A stretch of 64,000 nt of DNA from Asterella californica (lineage: Eukaryota; Streptophyta; Marchantiopsida; Marchantiales; Aytoniaceae). How positions within the stretch are numbered: the first letter of the stretch is position 1; every line of letters starts with the position of its first letter. Both the position numbers and the translations under genes were made by a program. The notes under the pieces are model-generated. The model ran no database searches. It saw only the letters and a program-made list of their open reading frames with translations, and was not told the origin of the DNA. This document shows, in pieces, positions 35,874-47,085 of the stretch. The stretch is taken from contig JAYKYS010000005.1 in NCBI GenBank assembly GCA_036924285.1, positions 2,914,001-2,978,000 of the forward strand, given 5' to 3'.

Positions 35874-37481
35874 TCAGACTTGACATGACTGCACCATTAA
35901 GTCTATCATAGTGCTCACGTATGTTCGCATCTGATTCCGACTATACAAGGGTTCAGGGTACACTCCTGTAACGTGAAGGGCCCCCTTCCTGATTGAGTCA
36001 AAAATGGCCAGGGCTGGTCCTACTCCGTGTATTGACGAGCAACCAATATAATGCTCAGCTCCCACATCCTTGGCTAAACCCTCCAGTTCGATTAGAACTG
36101 GATCCCGGAAAAGCACAAGCTGAGAAGTTCGCATAGATGATGAAGGTGTCAGGGCTGGATGCGAAATAGCCTGGAACATAAGGAAGTTGAGATCTCCCAT
36201 ATCTGTGAAATGCTTCCTATTTTTCATCGCATTTTCAAGTGTACTTGAACATCTTCGAGCCAGCTCCCAAAAGTCTGTTATCTCGTTGACATGGTGAGTA
36301 TTCATGAGAGCAGAATGATAGAAACCAACAGCAGATTGCGAGAGCTTTGGTTCCAGGTATTGACGGCAGTCAATCAAAGTAATGAGGGCATAATGTTCTG
36401 ATCTCCTTGCTAGCTGCTTGAGTATCGCTGCTGCCTTGAGTCCTGCTGCACAGAGTACTCCGTAGATGCTGGTATTCGCCCTGCTGCACGCTGCCAGAAG
36501 CTGTTGTGTCTGCTCAACGGTGAGAACAGAATGGATGATTTTGGACCGTCGTGGCTCAACGAGACCTTCAAACGGAAGAAGTGCATGTCGCCTTGACCCC
36601 AGCGAATACCCTATCAAGTCAATCCCATGTGCCCAAAAAGGTTTGTTGGCCTGCCCAGGCGGAATAGCATCTTCAAGAGACATCAGTTTACAGATTTTCG
36701 CTGAATCCGGTTCTGGTTCTCCCTCACTATAACTGGGTTTTGAGTCAGTGGCCTCCTCAACCAGTTCCGGCGGAGATGGACAAGAACGCAACGCTTTCAG
36801 AAGGTCCACAAGTACCGTGCCAGCAGAAACACGGTCACAAACAGCCGTGTGTACACGAATGATTAACAGAGAGTAGTTCTTTGGGAGTAAATGAAGGCGC
36901 ACCACGAACATTTCCTGAGGAACCAAGCAATGATGATGCTGTTCCGACCACAAATTGGTGTTCAGCTCGCTTTCGACATGTACCATCCATTCGTGGTCCT
37001 CAGCGTCTTGCATCTCTCCAACACGTAAGTGCGCCTCATCCTGAATGACATCTACACTCTCTCCTTGTTCCTCACAGCAGTCTTTCATTTCACTTTCTTT
37101 CTCTTCATCGACTATTTGTACTTTAACGTAAGGAGCGTCGCTTACTTGGAAAGCAGGCTTGCCGTCAATCCAAAGCAGATAAGAGCGCAGGCGAGGATGT
37201 TGCGTCTGCACTGCATCTACCGCAAGCTGAAGCGCTGAAATTTGCAGCCGACGAGAAAAGAGCGTTGCGAGGACTGTGATTCCAGTCCCGCTACTCACCG
37301 CTCTGCACCAGTTGTGCTCCGTGTCACCCAGAGTTCTGCTATGAATTCCTTCCAGGAGGACTGCTTGGTCGACATCGGCGGTTTCCTCTGTTCTTTCAAT
37401 TCCATCGCAGTTTTCTCCAGTGTCAAGGGACTGGCAGCACCTCAGCTCCTCGGGAGTTGGTTCAACACTAGATACTGTCAT
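35874..37481 (-). CDS. Condensation/alcohol-acetyltransferase-like protein, single exon
   Basis: A 535-residue uninterrupted ORF on the minus strand. The fold family (chloramphenicol-acetyltransferase-like, as in peptide-synthetase condensation domains and alcohol acetyltransferases) is suggested by the layout. An N-terminal half with a substrate-facing strand (LQLAVDAVQTQHPRLRSYLL) leads to the region of the HHxxxD motif at residues 211-216. A C-terminal half follows with FWAHGIDLIGYS and LAACSRANTSIYGVLCAAGL, typical of the second lobe. The active-site motif reads HTAVCD, so the second His, normally the catalytic base, is Thr. Plant genomes carry similar stand-alone condensation-like proteins of unknown role, and I recall similar substitutions there. 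The protein may therefore be non-catalytic or use another residue. It has no signal peptide, so it is probably cytosolic. The start ATG is preceded by an in-frame stop. Confidence 0.8.
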   Translation of the reverse strand: MTVSSVEPTPEELRCCQSLDTGENCDGIERTEETADVDQAVLLEGIHSRTLGDTEHNWCRAVSSGTGITVLATLFSRRLQISALQLAVDAVQTQHPRLRSYLLWIDGKPAFQVSDAPYVKVQIVDEEKESEMKDCCEEQGESVDVIQDEAHLRVGEMQDAEDHEWMVHVESELNTNLWSEQHHHCLVPQEMFVVRLHLLPKNYSLLIIRVHTAVCDRVSAGTVLVDLLKALRSCPSPPELVEEATDSKPSYSEGEPEPDSAKICKLMSLEDAIPPGQANKPFWAHGIDLIGYSLGSRRHALLPFEGLVEPRRSKIIHSVLTVEQTQQLLAACSRANTSIYGVLCAAGLKAAAILKQLARRSEHYALITLIDCRQYLEPKLSQSAVGFYHSALMNTHHVNEITDFWELARRCSSTLENAMKNRKHFTDMGDLNFLMFQAISHPALTPSSSMRTSQLVLFRDPVLIELEGLAKDVGAEHYIGCSSIHGVGPALAIFDSIRKGALHVTGVYPEPLYSRNQMRTYVSTMIDLMVQSCQV

Positions 37482-37856
37482 ATTGCCCTCTACTCATTAA
37501 CTCGTCAACTCAATCGTTACGAGTGGAAGCACATCAGGAGACTCCCACTCGACCTCGCTTACGCGTAGTGCAGGAAGAGGATGTTTCTTTGCTACATGGA
37601 GCCAAAGATGGTACAAACAAGGCCTCAGAGATCCATTAAAATGCTTCAATCTGGTGAAGCTCAATCTCACTTCTAAGAATAACCGACCAACTGAGGTCGA
37701 CGACAGAAACGCAACCTCAGACAACAAGAGTCACAAAACAGAGAAGCAGGGAGACATCTACAGCGATCTGCCTTTGGCAGGACGTGCGCCATGAAGATTA
37801 GCCACCGAAGCTGGCAAAGATGTCGGGGCGCCGTCTTTCACCGCAGCGCAAGAAAG

Positions 37857-37878
37857 CTCATGAGTCATGACTCATGAG
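37857..37878. promoter_or_regulatory. 22-bp perfect palindrome with overlapping TGAGTCA/TGACTCA
   Basis: Positions 37857-37878 read the same on both strands, centred on CATGAGTCATGACTCATG. The palindrome contains TGAGTCA and its mirror TGACTCA, the core of GCN4/AP-1-like bZIP sites. It lies about 376 bases upstream of the minus-strand start at 37481, so it is well placed as a promoter element of that gene. Binding is inference. Confidence 0.55.
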
Positions 37879-39000
37879 AGGCTCCAGAGAAGAGGCACCA
37901 AGGAACGGGCCCCTGGTGGTGGGGACAAAGAACCTCCAAATCATCACCGAATGTGCTTAGAATCTCGCGATGCATAAGCTCCTAATCTCCGACTCACGTC
38001 CCTCACCCTCAGTCCACCAGTTCTCTGATAATCCCCTTTTGTGCATACGAATCACCGCCTCGTTCCAACGACTCATAGCGATCAGAATTCTAATCCATCA
38101 AGATTATGCTCGTCGACCATTTCGCATCCGATGTCACGCATCCCAGTGAGGACTAATTTTAGACAGCTTCATCAAAGATATATATAATTGGACACGCCCC
38201 TGCCATGACAACAAGACTTCGCGCATGGGAGAACAGGTGTCTGCCTCGCTCACAAGCTCCCGGGGCTCAGGACTCGTGACTAACTCATGCTCTGGGGTTG
38301 GTGCAAACAGTAGCGACCTCTCTGGCATTTTCTCCGTTTGGTGCAGAAACTGGCAGGACAGGCGTCTTAGAGTCACTTCCCATGTGTCTAGTTAAGGTTC
38401 AAAGACTAAAGTTTGACTCTCGCATGGTACCAGTCTGAACCTAGACATAAAGATAATGTCTAGGTTCAGACTTCATTCACTCTTAGAGCGGCTGTTAGTC
38501 TATCGTTTCAGACATTTTTCATCGCAGCTTTTTGCATTTTCTGTGCAGTTTGGTTTCGTCGAGCTTTTCTCAGTTTTACAATCTAGGGGACATTTTTTAT
38601 GATTTTCTCCGCAATGGACTCTACAGTTTCGTGAAATAAAATAACGTGGTAGAATTGGCTCATACCGCACTGTGAAAACTGAACTGAAAAATGTCTGTTT
38701 TGAAACCATCTCCTAAACTGCGAGAAACAATATGATTTTGCTCCAACTCTCTTCCCAGTTTTGAAACTGTGTGCATTCTGGAACTCTCTTTTATTATCAA
38801 TCCACTCGCACTCAGAAACACTCTTTCTGCAGTTTTGACAATGTAGATGCAGTTAGTACTACCAGAAAATGTAGATGAACTTAGTACTACCAAGTTCAAT
38901 CAGCTCTAGTATATCTGCCTCAGTCTGATATCTCTATGACTGATTACTGACCTCTTACGTAATCTTCTTCTCTATAGGTGATGGTACATAATAACCTCTT
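37879..39000. other. Upstream flank, no further gene supported
   Basis: A minus-strand frame of 80 codons at 38134-38376 has no domain or clear splice context. A perfect hairpin is listed separately. From about 38500 the DNA becomes AT-richer, with repeated words such as CAGTTTTGAAACTG, and probably belongs to the copia debris that follows. Confidence 0.4.
38432..38472. repeat. Perfect 17-bp hairpin
   Basis: AGTCTGAACCTAGACAT at 38432-38448 is followed by a 7-base loop and its exact reverse complement at 38456-38472. No T tract or gene end makes it a terminator. It could be the tip of a small inverted-repeat element. Confidence 0.8.
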
Positions 39001-39084
39001 TCTAGAGAGATGATGAGTCTTCTGATCTCTTTATCGATATATCTCATCTAGGAGAGATTAGTTGTTACCTTCGGCTCTCAAACA

Positions 39085-39589
39085 TGATATTAGAGCTCAA
39101 GTCAGAGCATTAACAAGGAGATTGAGGAACAAGAGACTGAAAGAGGCATAGTGTGTGTATCATCTTCATCATAAAAGAGAGAAAAAGTGTACAAGTTTGT
39201 GATCAAAACACATTTGACTGCGTTTTTGAAGGAGAAGGAGATCAAACTTGACAATTCTGAGAGTTCTTTGATCATAAAAACGCTACGGCTGTATAAGGAT
39301 TTCAGAAAGAGCTTTCCAACTGTTCAACTTTCGACCCAGACGGAGCTCGTATAAGGAAGTTACATGAGGAGACCTCTTGGATCACCAATGGCTGTCAAAT
39401 CGTGGATTAAACGATATCAACAAGCATTTGCCATCATCAAGATGACCATCAAAGACTATGAAGTCTTAGATATCTTGGAGGCTAAAACTTCTAAAGAAGT
39501 TTGCGATACTTTCAGCAAAAAGCACGAAGGAGCAGCTCGTGAGAGGAAGAGAATGTTTCGCAGGAAGTTGAATACTTTGCAAATGATTG
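39085..39589 (+). pseudogene. Ty1/copia 5' remnant: decayed primer site and gag fragment
   Basis: TGATATTAGAGCTC at about 39085 looks like a decayed tRNA-Met primer site, preceded by a CA that may end an LTR. A frame at 39364-39589 then encodes about 75 residues of copia Gag, with the typical core (TIKDYEVLDILEAKTSKEV, then RERKRMFRRKLNTLQM). The fragment is cut where an LTR-like TGTCACACC block begins at 39590, and nothing of pol follows. It is a dead remnant. Confidence 0.7.
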
Positions 39590-40468
39590 TGTCACACCTC
39601 AATTTGTGATATTTTCTTAAATTTTACTTTATTAATTTCTTTTCATTTAATTCTGATAAATTTTACCTCTATGTAGTAAAGAAAATGAGAGAAATGAGAG
39701 AAATAGAGATAAACACTTCTATTTTCGAAGTTCAGACGACAAATCAATACGAGGAAAATCCTTGAAAGTTTTATTTATTCTTTTATTTTAGATAAATAGA
39801 TTATTCTTTAGACATTGAAGTAAGGAATCGGAAGGGAGTTTGAAGTCAAAGGAGAGAAACTATAAAAGACTGACTATAGAGAAGAGTACATAGTCAACCA
39901 AGACCACAATTGGAACATAGTTAGTTCATGGACAGTCGAGGTGATTGTAGATAAATCTTTTGGAGGTTACACTGAAGGAAGAGGTTACCAAGTAGGTGGT
40001 TACTAAGTGGGTAGAACTACCAACTTGGTAGTTCATGTCACTGCGGGAGCAAAGGATGAAGTTCACTCATCGGCGGAAGGAAGCATGAAGGCTAACCGAC
40101 TTGGTTAGGAATTAACCTCTTGAGAGGTAGTAGAACTACCTATTGAGCTATTGACACCTCTACGCGATGAGCAGTAGTTAGAAGATAGATAATTACGAGT
40201 TGTTAAGGAGGTTAGTAGGCGGATCGAGAGAGATATAATGCAACTAGAGGGAGGTTATAATCCCTCTAGCTGAATACATATGGAGCATGTGAGTCTGTAG
40301 AACGAGATGCGTCACTTCACACTCGATCGAACTAGCAACTGACGAAAATGACGTGACAACTATCGTGCGTATATACATCGATACACAACATACATCGTTG
40401 TCTGAACTACAAACTACATACACATAATAAGCACAGAGTGTCATACACATACACAAGTATATCACATT
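39590..40468 (+). repeat. LTR-like block inserted in the copia remnant
   Basis: The block starts TGTCACACCTC exactly where the gag frame is lost and ends near TATATCACA at 40468, about 879 bp, giving TG...CA ends. No second copy is present, so it would be a solo or 5' LTR. The bounds are inferred from terminal bases only. The following 120 bases up to 40590 hold nothing I recognise. Confidence 0.4.
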
Positions 40469-40589
40469 CGCCCCCTTAGCTAGCAGTTTGGTCCCTCGAA
40501 CTCCAGATAGTCATCTGATCCAACTATGTGGTATGCATCATACTAAGTCTCGAGATCATCTTGAGGTAGATGGTTTGGAAGAAAGAGTT

Positions 40590-41330
40590 GTTTAAATAGT
40601 GAAGAGAGGATTGCGCAAGTATGACTTACAAAAAGAGCATACAGAAGACTATGATCTTCAGTTATCATGGTTGGCTATGAGATATCGATGCAACCAACAA
40701 GCATCATTAATATCTTTTTCATCATACTTTCTATTATATGATCGAGAATTTGATTTATCTGCGGTCATTAGTCGTGATTTTTCTGAGGATTGGACCTTGA
40801 TGACTCGGATATGTGAGTGAGAGCATATTCTCAACATGCAGAGGTGCTTCGGAAATATGCCGATGACGTTCGAGAACTTATCAATTGTTCAACATCAAGA
40901 CACATTGCGATATGCGACTATCCAAGAAGGAGGTTATTGATTGTCCATATGCATGTTAATCTTCACGATTATGTTTATTTGTAGTAGACTACACGGACGA
41001 CCTTGGATGTACCACAAGACGCACTATCTTACGTGTGCTTGAGGTGTTATTTTTTGGGTCCTCATGTTAGAAGGTCGTGATGGTGTTGTTTGGAAAGGTC
41101 ATGTGTGTAATTGTGCACCATGTCATCTTAAACATCGATGGTATCATGGATCCAAGCTTAGAGTACGAGTTGGCTTGAGATGCATGTTATGTGGATCTGC
41201 TAGTGGAGCAACTAGCGTATTATTGTGTGATGGTTGTTCAAGAAGACGACATATGTCGTGTTTGATTTCATCTCTCGACGTAGTTCTTCCAAAGCGATAG
41301 ATGTGTCCACGATGTATATATCGATGTGTC
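40590..41330 (+). pseudogene. Gypsy integrase C-terminal remnant joined to a PHD-finger-like module
   Basis: Frame 40599-40820 encodes the integrase core end: VKRGLRKYDLQ, WLAMRYR and SFSSYFLLYDRE resemble the part after the catalytic Glu in gypsy integrases. After decayed DNA with stops, frame 41064-41300 gives LEGRDGVVWKGHV, then a zinc pattern CMLC, CDGC, RRRHMSC. A TAG and then MCPRC follow, which would complete the C4HC3 order of a PHD finger. The junction suggests an integrase whose tail reads histones with a PHD finger instead of a chromodomain. Several stops show it is dead. Confidence 0.65.
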
Positions 41331-41544
41331 GATTTGACTTTCACGTGATATGGATTGCAGACATGTGATTAACGATAGGACATGTAGTGTAACATGTGTA
41401 TGCGCAAGACAATTATCACATCATGTGTAATGGCTTTGTTAATTAGCCAAGTTCGTGGTAGTTAGTCTCATTAAAGTCATTAGCGTTGTTGTGAGAGATT
41501 CTTGATTTGTATAGTGCAAAGTAAGAACTTGTAGATCTCAACTT

Positions 41545-41640
41545 GACTTCAAACTCTTGACTATACTAAATAAATCGAGTGAAAATATCTTTATGACTTC
41601 AAACTCTTGACTATACTAAATAAATCGAGTGAAAATAACT
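41545..41640. repeat. 50-bp tandem duplication
   Basis: GACTTCAAACTCTTGACTAT starts at 41545 and again at 41595, with identity through GAAAATA in the second copy. It is a local duplication in AT-rich DNA between the integrase remnant and the PsbP-domain gene. Confidence 0.85.
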
Positions 41641-43653
41641 TTGATTCTTTAATGCGCAAAGTAATTTGATTTGACTAGATTTATATTGGTATTGCTGTTT
41701 GATCTTTCAATATGAGTGAATAAAAAAATATTATAATACATTTGTATATGTGTTAAGTTTATATATCGTTTGATCCAACAACAATGTATATTATATAATG
41801 ATGTGTATACACAAGATATAGTGAATAACTTCAGTCTAACTCCTTATTTCAGATATTTTTTAATTGAACTTTTGCAATCAGGTTAAATTTTTCAGTTCTC
41901 TGAAGGCAACTCGCACTAAGGTATTCTGGGTTACGGGAGCAACTGGAGTCATACTCGGGGTTTAAGAACCTAGTATCCTATGACTTAAGAAACCCCCGAT
42001 ATCTTCCTCATGAAGTTTCGTCCAAGCGAAGCTTCCCAACTACCTCCAGACGCGAAACTCACTAGTGTAGCTCTTGTGAAAGCATCGTCACAAACTTCTG
42101 GAACCAGCCTAGTAACTTCTGCAAAGAACTAAGAGGGCTTTCGTAATCGATCCCTTCCCTTAAATCTCTCCTTACAACCACTTACAGAATTTGAAGTCTA
42201 ACGTCTGCACGTTCTCTCTGCACTGACATTCTCCGACGCCAGAGGCTTCCAACCTGAAACCTTACTCCCGTTCTCATGCTTGTTTCAGGGTAAGGTTTGG
42301 GGCCCCCTCTCAGCCTACGCAACCCACAAGTGGTGGGGCAGTTAAGTTCTACCGAGCTACAAATATCCACCACAGATTACAGATTAGAACTCCAGAATCG
42401 TGGTCCTACAGACTTACACGGCAATGGACGAGGGGCGTGCGACAGCCTGGAGACCGCGTGGAGAGCAGAAAGTGCCTAGCAAGAAAACATACAAACAATT
42501 CAGCAGACTATTACCAGACTATCTTTATTACTCCAGCATAGTGTATGCATCCGCTCTCCAGAAACTTTCCGTCCTCATTCCACCATCCTAACTGTACAAG
42601 TTGACTAACCCATTTCTATATCCCTTTTGCTGTTGTGTGACAGAACAAACTAGACTCAAACCAGATCTTCGGCGCAAAAGAAGACTTGCTGGCAGACAGC
42701 ACAGGATGAATCCTGTAATACTGCCGGTTCATTTAACTACAGTAATCTACCCACAGGAAAGGCGGTCGGAAAGCCGCCCCTGGAAGTACAGTGGAAGGTT
42801 GGATACAAAACACAGGATAGTCTCATACCATCATTACCTGGAAGTAATACTTGCATGAGCAGCTTGTTCTGGAATCAAACACTAGGTAACAGATGTAAGA
42901 GTGAAGAGTGTTCGGATGCTTTCACTGGTCAACGTACATGTCTACTCGCAAGGAGCTGGATGTAACAACTGCAATACGCTGTCATGCTCACAGAAGCAGA
43001 GACAGACCATGAGCCTTTAAGTTATTCACATACTCTTTGGGCCCCTATAAAGAGCCCCAGCAACCCTCTGACTGACCGTTAGCAACGTCACTAAGAACCA
43101 TAAAGACGAAGTGAGCAAGCACATACAAAAGTACTCGGTGGCCTTTTCCTGTGACAGATGGTAGATCCTAAGCTCACCGTTCGAAGCGACTCAAAAAGGT
43201 TTCTCGAATAGTATACAGCACTCATTGTACATCTGGCAAACTGCCATGGAATAAGCAACTTCCAGAAGTTACAATCTTGATCCGTAATTGAGCAAGACCC
43301 AAAACTACATTGTTCACATCAAGGGCAACAGTGCACATGGCACCAACCCGAAAGTGCTCTCGTCTGCTGCACGCCCGCAAGTCAGTTGACAGCTATAGTA
43401 CAAACAACTTTTCAACTGCATACGGTAATTTGTTCCTTACAAAGAACGTCTTCGGCATATAAAGGAATTGAGCCCTGAGCTAAGCCACAGCTAGTAGAGC
43501 TTAACGAGTGGACCAATACGTCGTCGCCGGTAGTTTCCATTGCTGTACTATCGGCCACTGCAGACTGGCAGGTCTATGCATCCTTGTGGAAGCCATCTCA
43601 ACTTTGATCGACTTCGATCTCAGCCAACGTGATCTCCGCCAACGTGTCCCCTC
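41640..43653. other. Intergenic and 3' flank of the PsbP-domain gene, no gene supported
   Basis: From 41640 to about 41880 the DNA is AT-rich. From 41890 it is GC-richer and may include transcribed flank of the minus-strand gene ending at 43654. The frames of 60-85 codons here (for example 42182-42373 minus and 42601-42858 plus) show no domain. CCTTAC/GTAAGG words near 42258 and 42290 form a weak inverted pair. Confidence 0.45.
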
Positions 43654-45718
43654 TCAAACCGACTCCACTCGGAAAGAATTCTGGATCTCTCTCAGCTTCG
43701 GTGCAAACTTCTTCCACTGGCGGCCTGGAAATTATATGCAACCCTTTCGGTGAGAATACTACTACATTTTACATACGTAGCTTACTGCATAAGCTCTGCA
43801 TAAGCTAATGGCCATGGCACGTGAGTGCGTGAGTGCGTGCGTGCGTGCGAGCTTAAGACTCCGCAAACAGACAAGACGAATCCTGTCACTTGTAAGAGTC
43901 TAAACACCATAAAGATTAAAGTTTGGATATTCATTCTGAAAGGCAAACAGAAGATAGGAGTTTATCGGACTGTTACCATTTGCAGCGACACTCATCAAGT
44001 AAAGTCGATTCCCGGCAGCCGTTGCAGTGACCAGCATATGGGGCCCGTCAAGTTCGTACTGATAGTAAGTGCGCCCTTCATATATCTTGACGTCCATATT
44101 CTTCACCTTCCCTTCCACGTTCTGACCAGTAATCTCCGGTCCAAAAGCATCAATCACCTTCTGTGGTTCACCGATGTCCTCTATTTTCACGTTGTCCCCG
44201 AGGCCTGCGTGCGTACAGGCCCGTTACCACATTGCCATCGTTCCATCAACACGATACGGGCAAACCCGGGGAGCGTCAAGACTATCTAGGCATGTACTTT
44301 CTCCGTCAGGAATCTGTAACTAACACACATAACATATACATTTCCTTTCAAACAAAATTCAGACCATGCTCGAGAGGGATCGGTGGAGTGCGTTTTTCCC
44401 CTTTCGAGGATTACCGTCTGCAAACCGAAGTACTGGTGCGACAATAACGCTGATATTACCCTCAGTGGGACTCTGGAACCGCAGGTCTATCTCGGTACCG
44501 CCCAGGTCAGCTATTGACACGGGAATCTGCACTGCCGTACGTAGAATTTTCTCTAAGAACACGTGCACAAAGCAGGCACACGCTGAAGAGACCAGCTGAG
44601 CTTACGACAGGAAAGCAAAACAAATACGACTGATTGCAAAGTATAAAAGTGGATCAGAGTGACCACCAATAAAGGTCAAGAGCGGAAAAATTCATGACAA
44701 AACAGATTTTAAGTAGAACAAACTTAAGTAACCTTGAAGGTGTTATTTAGAACAGTTGACAGGAATACATAGTATGGTCGGAGAGTACCTATAGTAAAAG
44801 GAACATTCGAGGGCGCAGGAGTAGAGTGGCCAAAGGTAAAGTAGCTTCACTAAACAAATCCAAATTTGTCTAGCAGAAAGTGCAAACTATTGGCACACAA
44901 AGACTGGAGTTCCGCGAAGCCTCACCTCGTCCCAGTCTGTTGGAACTTTGAAACTGTAAGGAATAATTGGACTCCATCCCACTCCATGACCTCCTGACTT
45001 ACCATCTGGCCTCCTGTAAGTCCGAATTCCTATAGCACAACCAAACCAGCCACCATCAAACCGAGGGTCGAGAAACTGGCTCTACGGTCCACCTTTTGCT
45101 CCTGTGACTTTAGAAAAGCATAAGTATAGAAGCAAGAAAACACCAACGAAGTATGTACGAGAAGTATGTTCAGTGATCGACACAACCGCGTGCACACCGC
45201 TAAAACTGCGATTCAAGAGCCTTACATAGTCGAGATCATTACGGGAAACACTTCCGGATGTCCCTTTCCTTGCCCAAAAGTTGCGAATTCCTCAACCAAG
45301 AGTGCACACGATTCTTGAAGAAAGCCTTTCCGCGTGGAGAAGGAATGAAAATACGCGAAATCCAAATATATTTCAACGTACAATCCTATTCCGGAAGATT
45401 CCAGTCCTCACCATTTTCATCAGCTTCCGACAAGCCAGGAATTCGTCCTGCCAACTGATTCTGCTGAACTGCTACCGAGCGTCCAGCACTGCGATCAAGA
45501 AATGTAACCCCTGCCAACACTCCCACACTCAACTGCGTGACGGCTGCTCTCCTCGTCATGGGCCCGCCATTTGCATTCGTCGTAGAATTCCCCACATGAC
45601 ACTTGATTGCATTACCTGGCCTTCTACCGGTAGAACCAACTGCGGTATCCAGAGAAGCAGCCACTCCCAGAGAGAAAATCTCACTCGAGCTCGACGACAG
45701 GAGACAATACTTGCTCAT
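43654..45718 (-). CDS. PsbP-domain protein, chloroplast thylakoid lumen (PPD type)
   Basis: Five exons on the minus strand: 45718-45412, 45029-44926, 44526-44415, 44204-43977 and 43724-43654. They total 822 bases, or 273 residues, with GT-AG borders and matching phases. Residues 1-50 are Ser- and Thr-rich, as in a chloroplast transit peptide. Residues 54-75 form a twin-arginine signal (TRRAAVTQL then a hydrophobic run) for the thylakoid Tat pathway, followed by the mature domain from about residue 95. The PsbP fold shows in GHGVGWSPIIPYSFKVP, GGTEIDLRF, VIVAPVLRFAD, VIDAFGPEI and VTATAAGNRLYL, ending in SFRVESV. PsbP-domain proteins assist photosystem II or other lumen complexes. This one resembles the plant PPD3/PPD4-like group from memory, and the exact subgroup is unsure. 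It is not PsbP itself, whose length and motifs differ. Confidence 0.92.
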
Positions 45719-46260
45719 TGCGGCCTGCCTGTCCTCTCAAAACTTTCCGTTTATCTTATTCGCTCAAGACGGTATCGAACGAAATCGTCGTCCCTGCTGT
45801 TTGTGATTGATAACTTGAATCACCGGTTGATTCTTCAGGTACCATGCACCTTGTGCCTTATGTGAGCATGAGAACCCAAATATTCACTACTTCAGTCGTC
45901 AGCCCCTAAGCGAGGCAAATCCGGGGTTTGCCCATCACACTGCATCTATCTGAGTTCACCACACCACCGCACCACACAAAACCACCTGCATCACCACGTC
46001 CGTGCTTCGCGCCTGTGTGGCTGAAAAGATTTCTACCTTTTCCCCCGACTTACCACACTTCTTCTCTGGATGGGACGCTCATCCTCTCCCGTCCCGTCCA
46101 AAAGATTTCCTTCTACCTGTTGTCACACAAGCCAGCGCTTGTTCCCTTGTGAGCAACTACGGACGAAGTGGCTCCGCATGCATTGTTATTGCGAGCTTCA
46201 TGTATCTACATAAACCTCGGTAGGAGTGTACACTTACTACAAATTAGTGTGAGTAACACG
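45719..46260 (-). promoter_or_regulatory. Probable promoter and 5' UTR of the PsbP-domain gene
   Basis: This GC-richer, pyrimidine-rich region lies directly upstream (minus strand) of the PsbP-domain start codon. Read on the minus strand it contains GA-rich words common in plant leaders. No TATA box is obvious. Plus-strand frames of 60-75 codons here have no domain and are not called. Confidence 0.4.
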
Positions 46261-47085
46261 AATTCGGCAAGGGTATTTTGAGGGGTATTTATAATTATTA
46301 GTTTTTTACATATTAATTTTGCACTCACACTAAAAAAGGTAAAGTATATTTAATGTGATAATATATTAATTTATTCATAATTAAAATATATGAATAAAAA
46401 ATTCGAAATTTTGAAATTCTTAGTCGACATCTTCTTAAAGGAAAAGCGGTTAATAACTTGTCACTCAGATTTCGTTTAGATTTTATTCTGAACGTTCTTT
46501 TTTGTCTTCTATGATGAGATGATTCTAGAGTTTCAGAATTATGTCATCAAGTCAATCAGACTATTTGGTTTGAGATCGTCTCGCATCACCCTCTAAAGTG
46601 GGATCAATGCTCAAAATAAATTTCGGTCCATCTAGGATCGACAGATGATGAGTTCTCCACACTTACTTAAATAACATTTACGTTCATTTTGTAAATTATT
46701 TTTGGTGTAAACGAGATCATTTGTAAAACAGATAGGAGAAATCTAAGTCTAGTATAGTTGAAATGCGATCTCAAACATGAGTGTCAAGAAACTCGCGAGA
46801 GAGCGATTGTTGAACTCTAAATTCACGATATCTGAACTTTTTCACAAGTGCTTGGAATTGGAGTTAAATATGGACTGGATGAAAATGCCTTAGAAGTATA
46901 TGATGTATCAACGTGTGACTTACTCGTCTTGGAAGGAATAAAGACCATTGTACAAATTATATCTAGATGGTGTAGATGCGAGGGCTGGTTGCATATTTTT
47001 GACATTTTTCTTCTTTTACGCAATCTGTCAAATAGGATGGTTGTGTCTAAATTACTTAAGCAAAATGAAATTTAATGGTTAGTAC
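46261..47085. other. AT-rich intergenic DNA, no gene supported
   Basis: The stretch is strongly AT-rich with stops in all frames. A 75-codon plus-strand frame at 46848-47075 has no domain or splice context. It ends where the first LTR fragment of the decayed gypsy pile begins. Confidence 0.6.
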
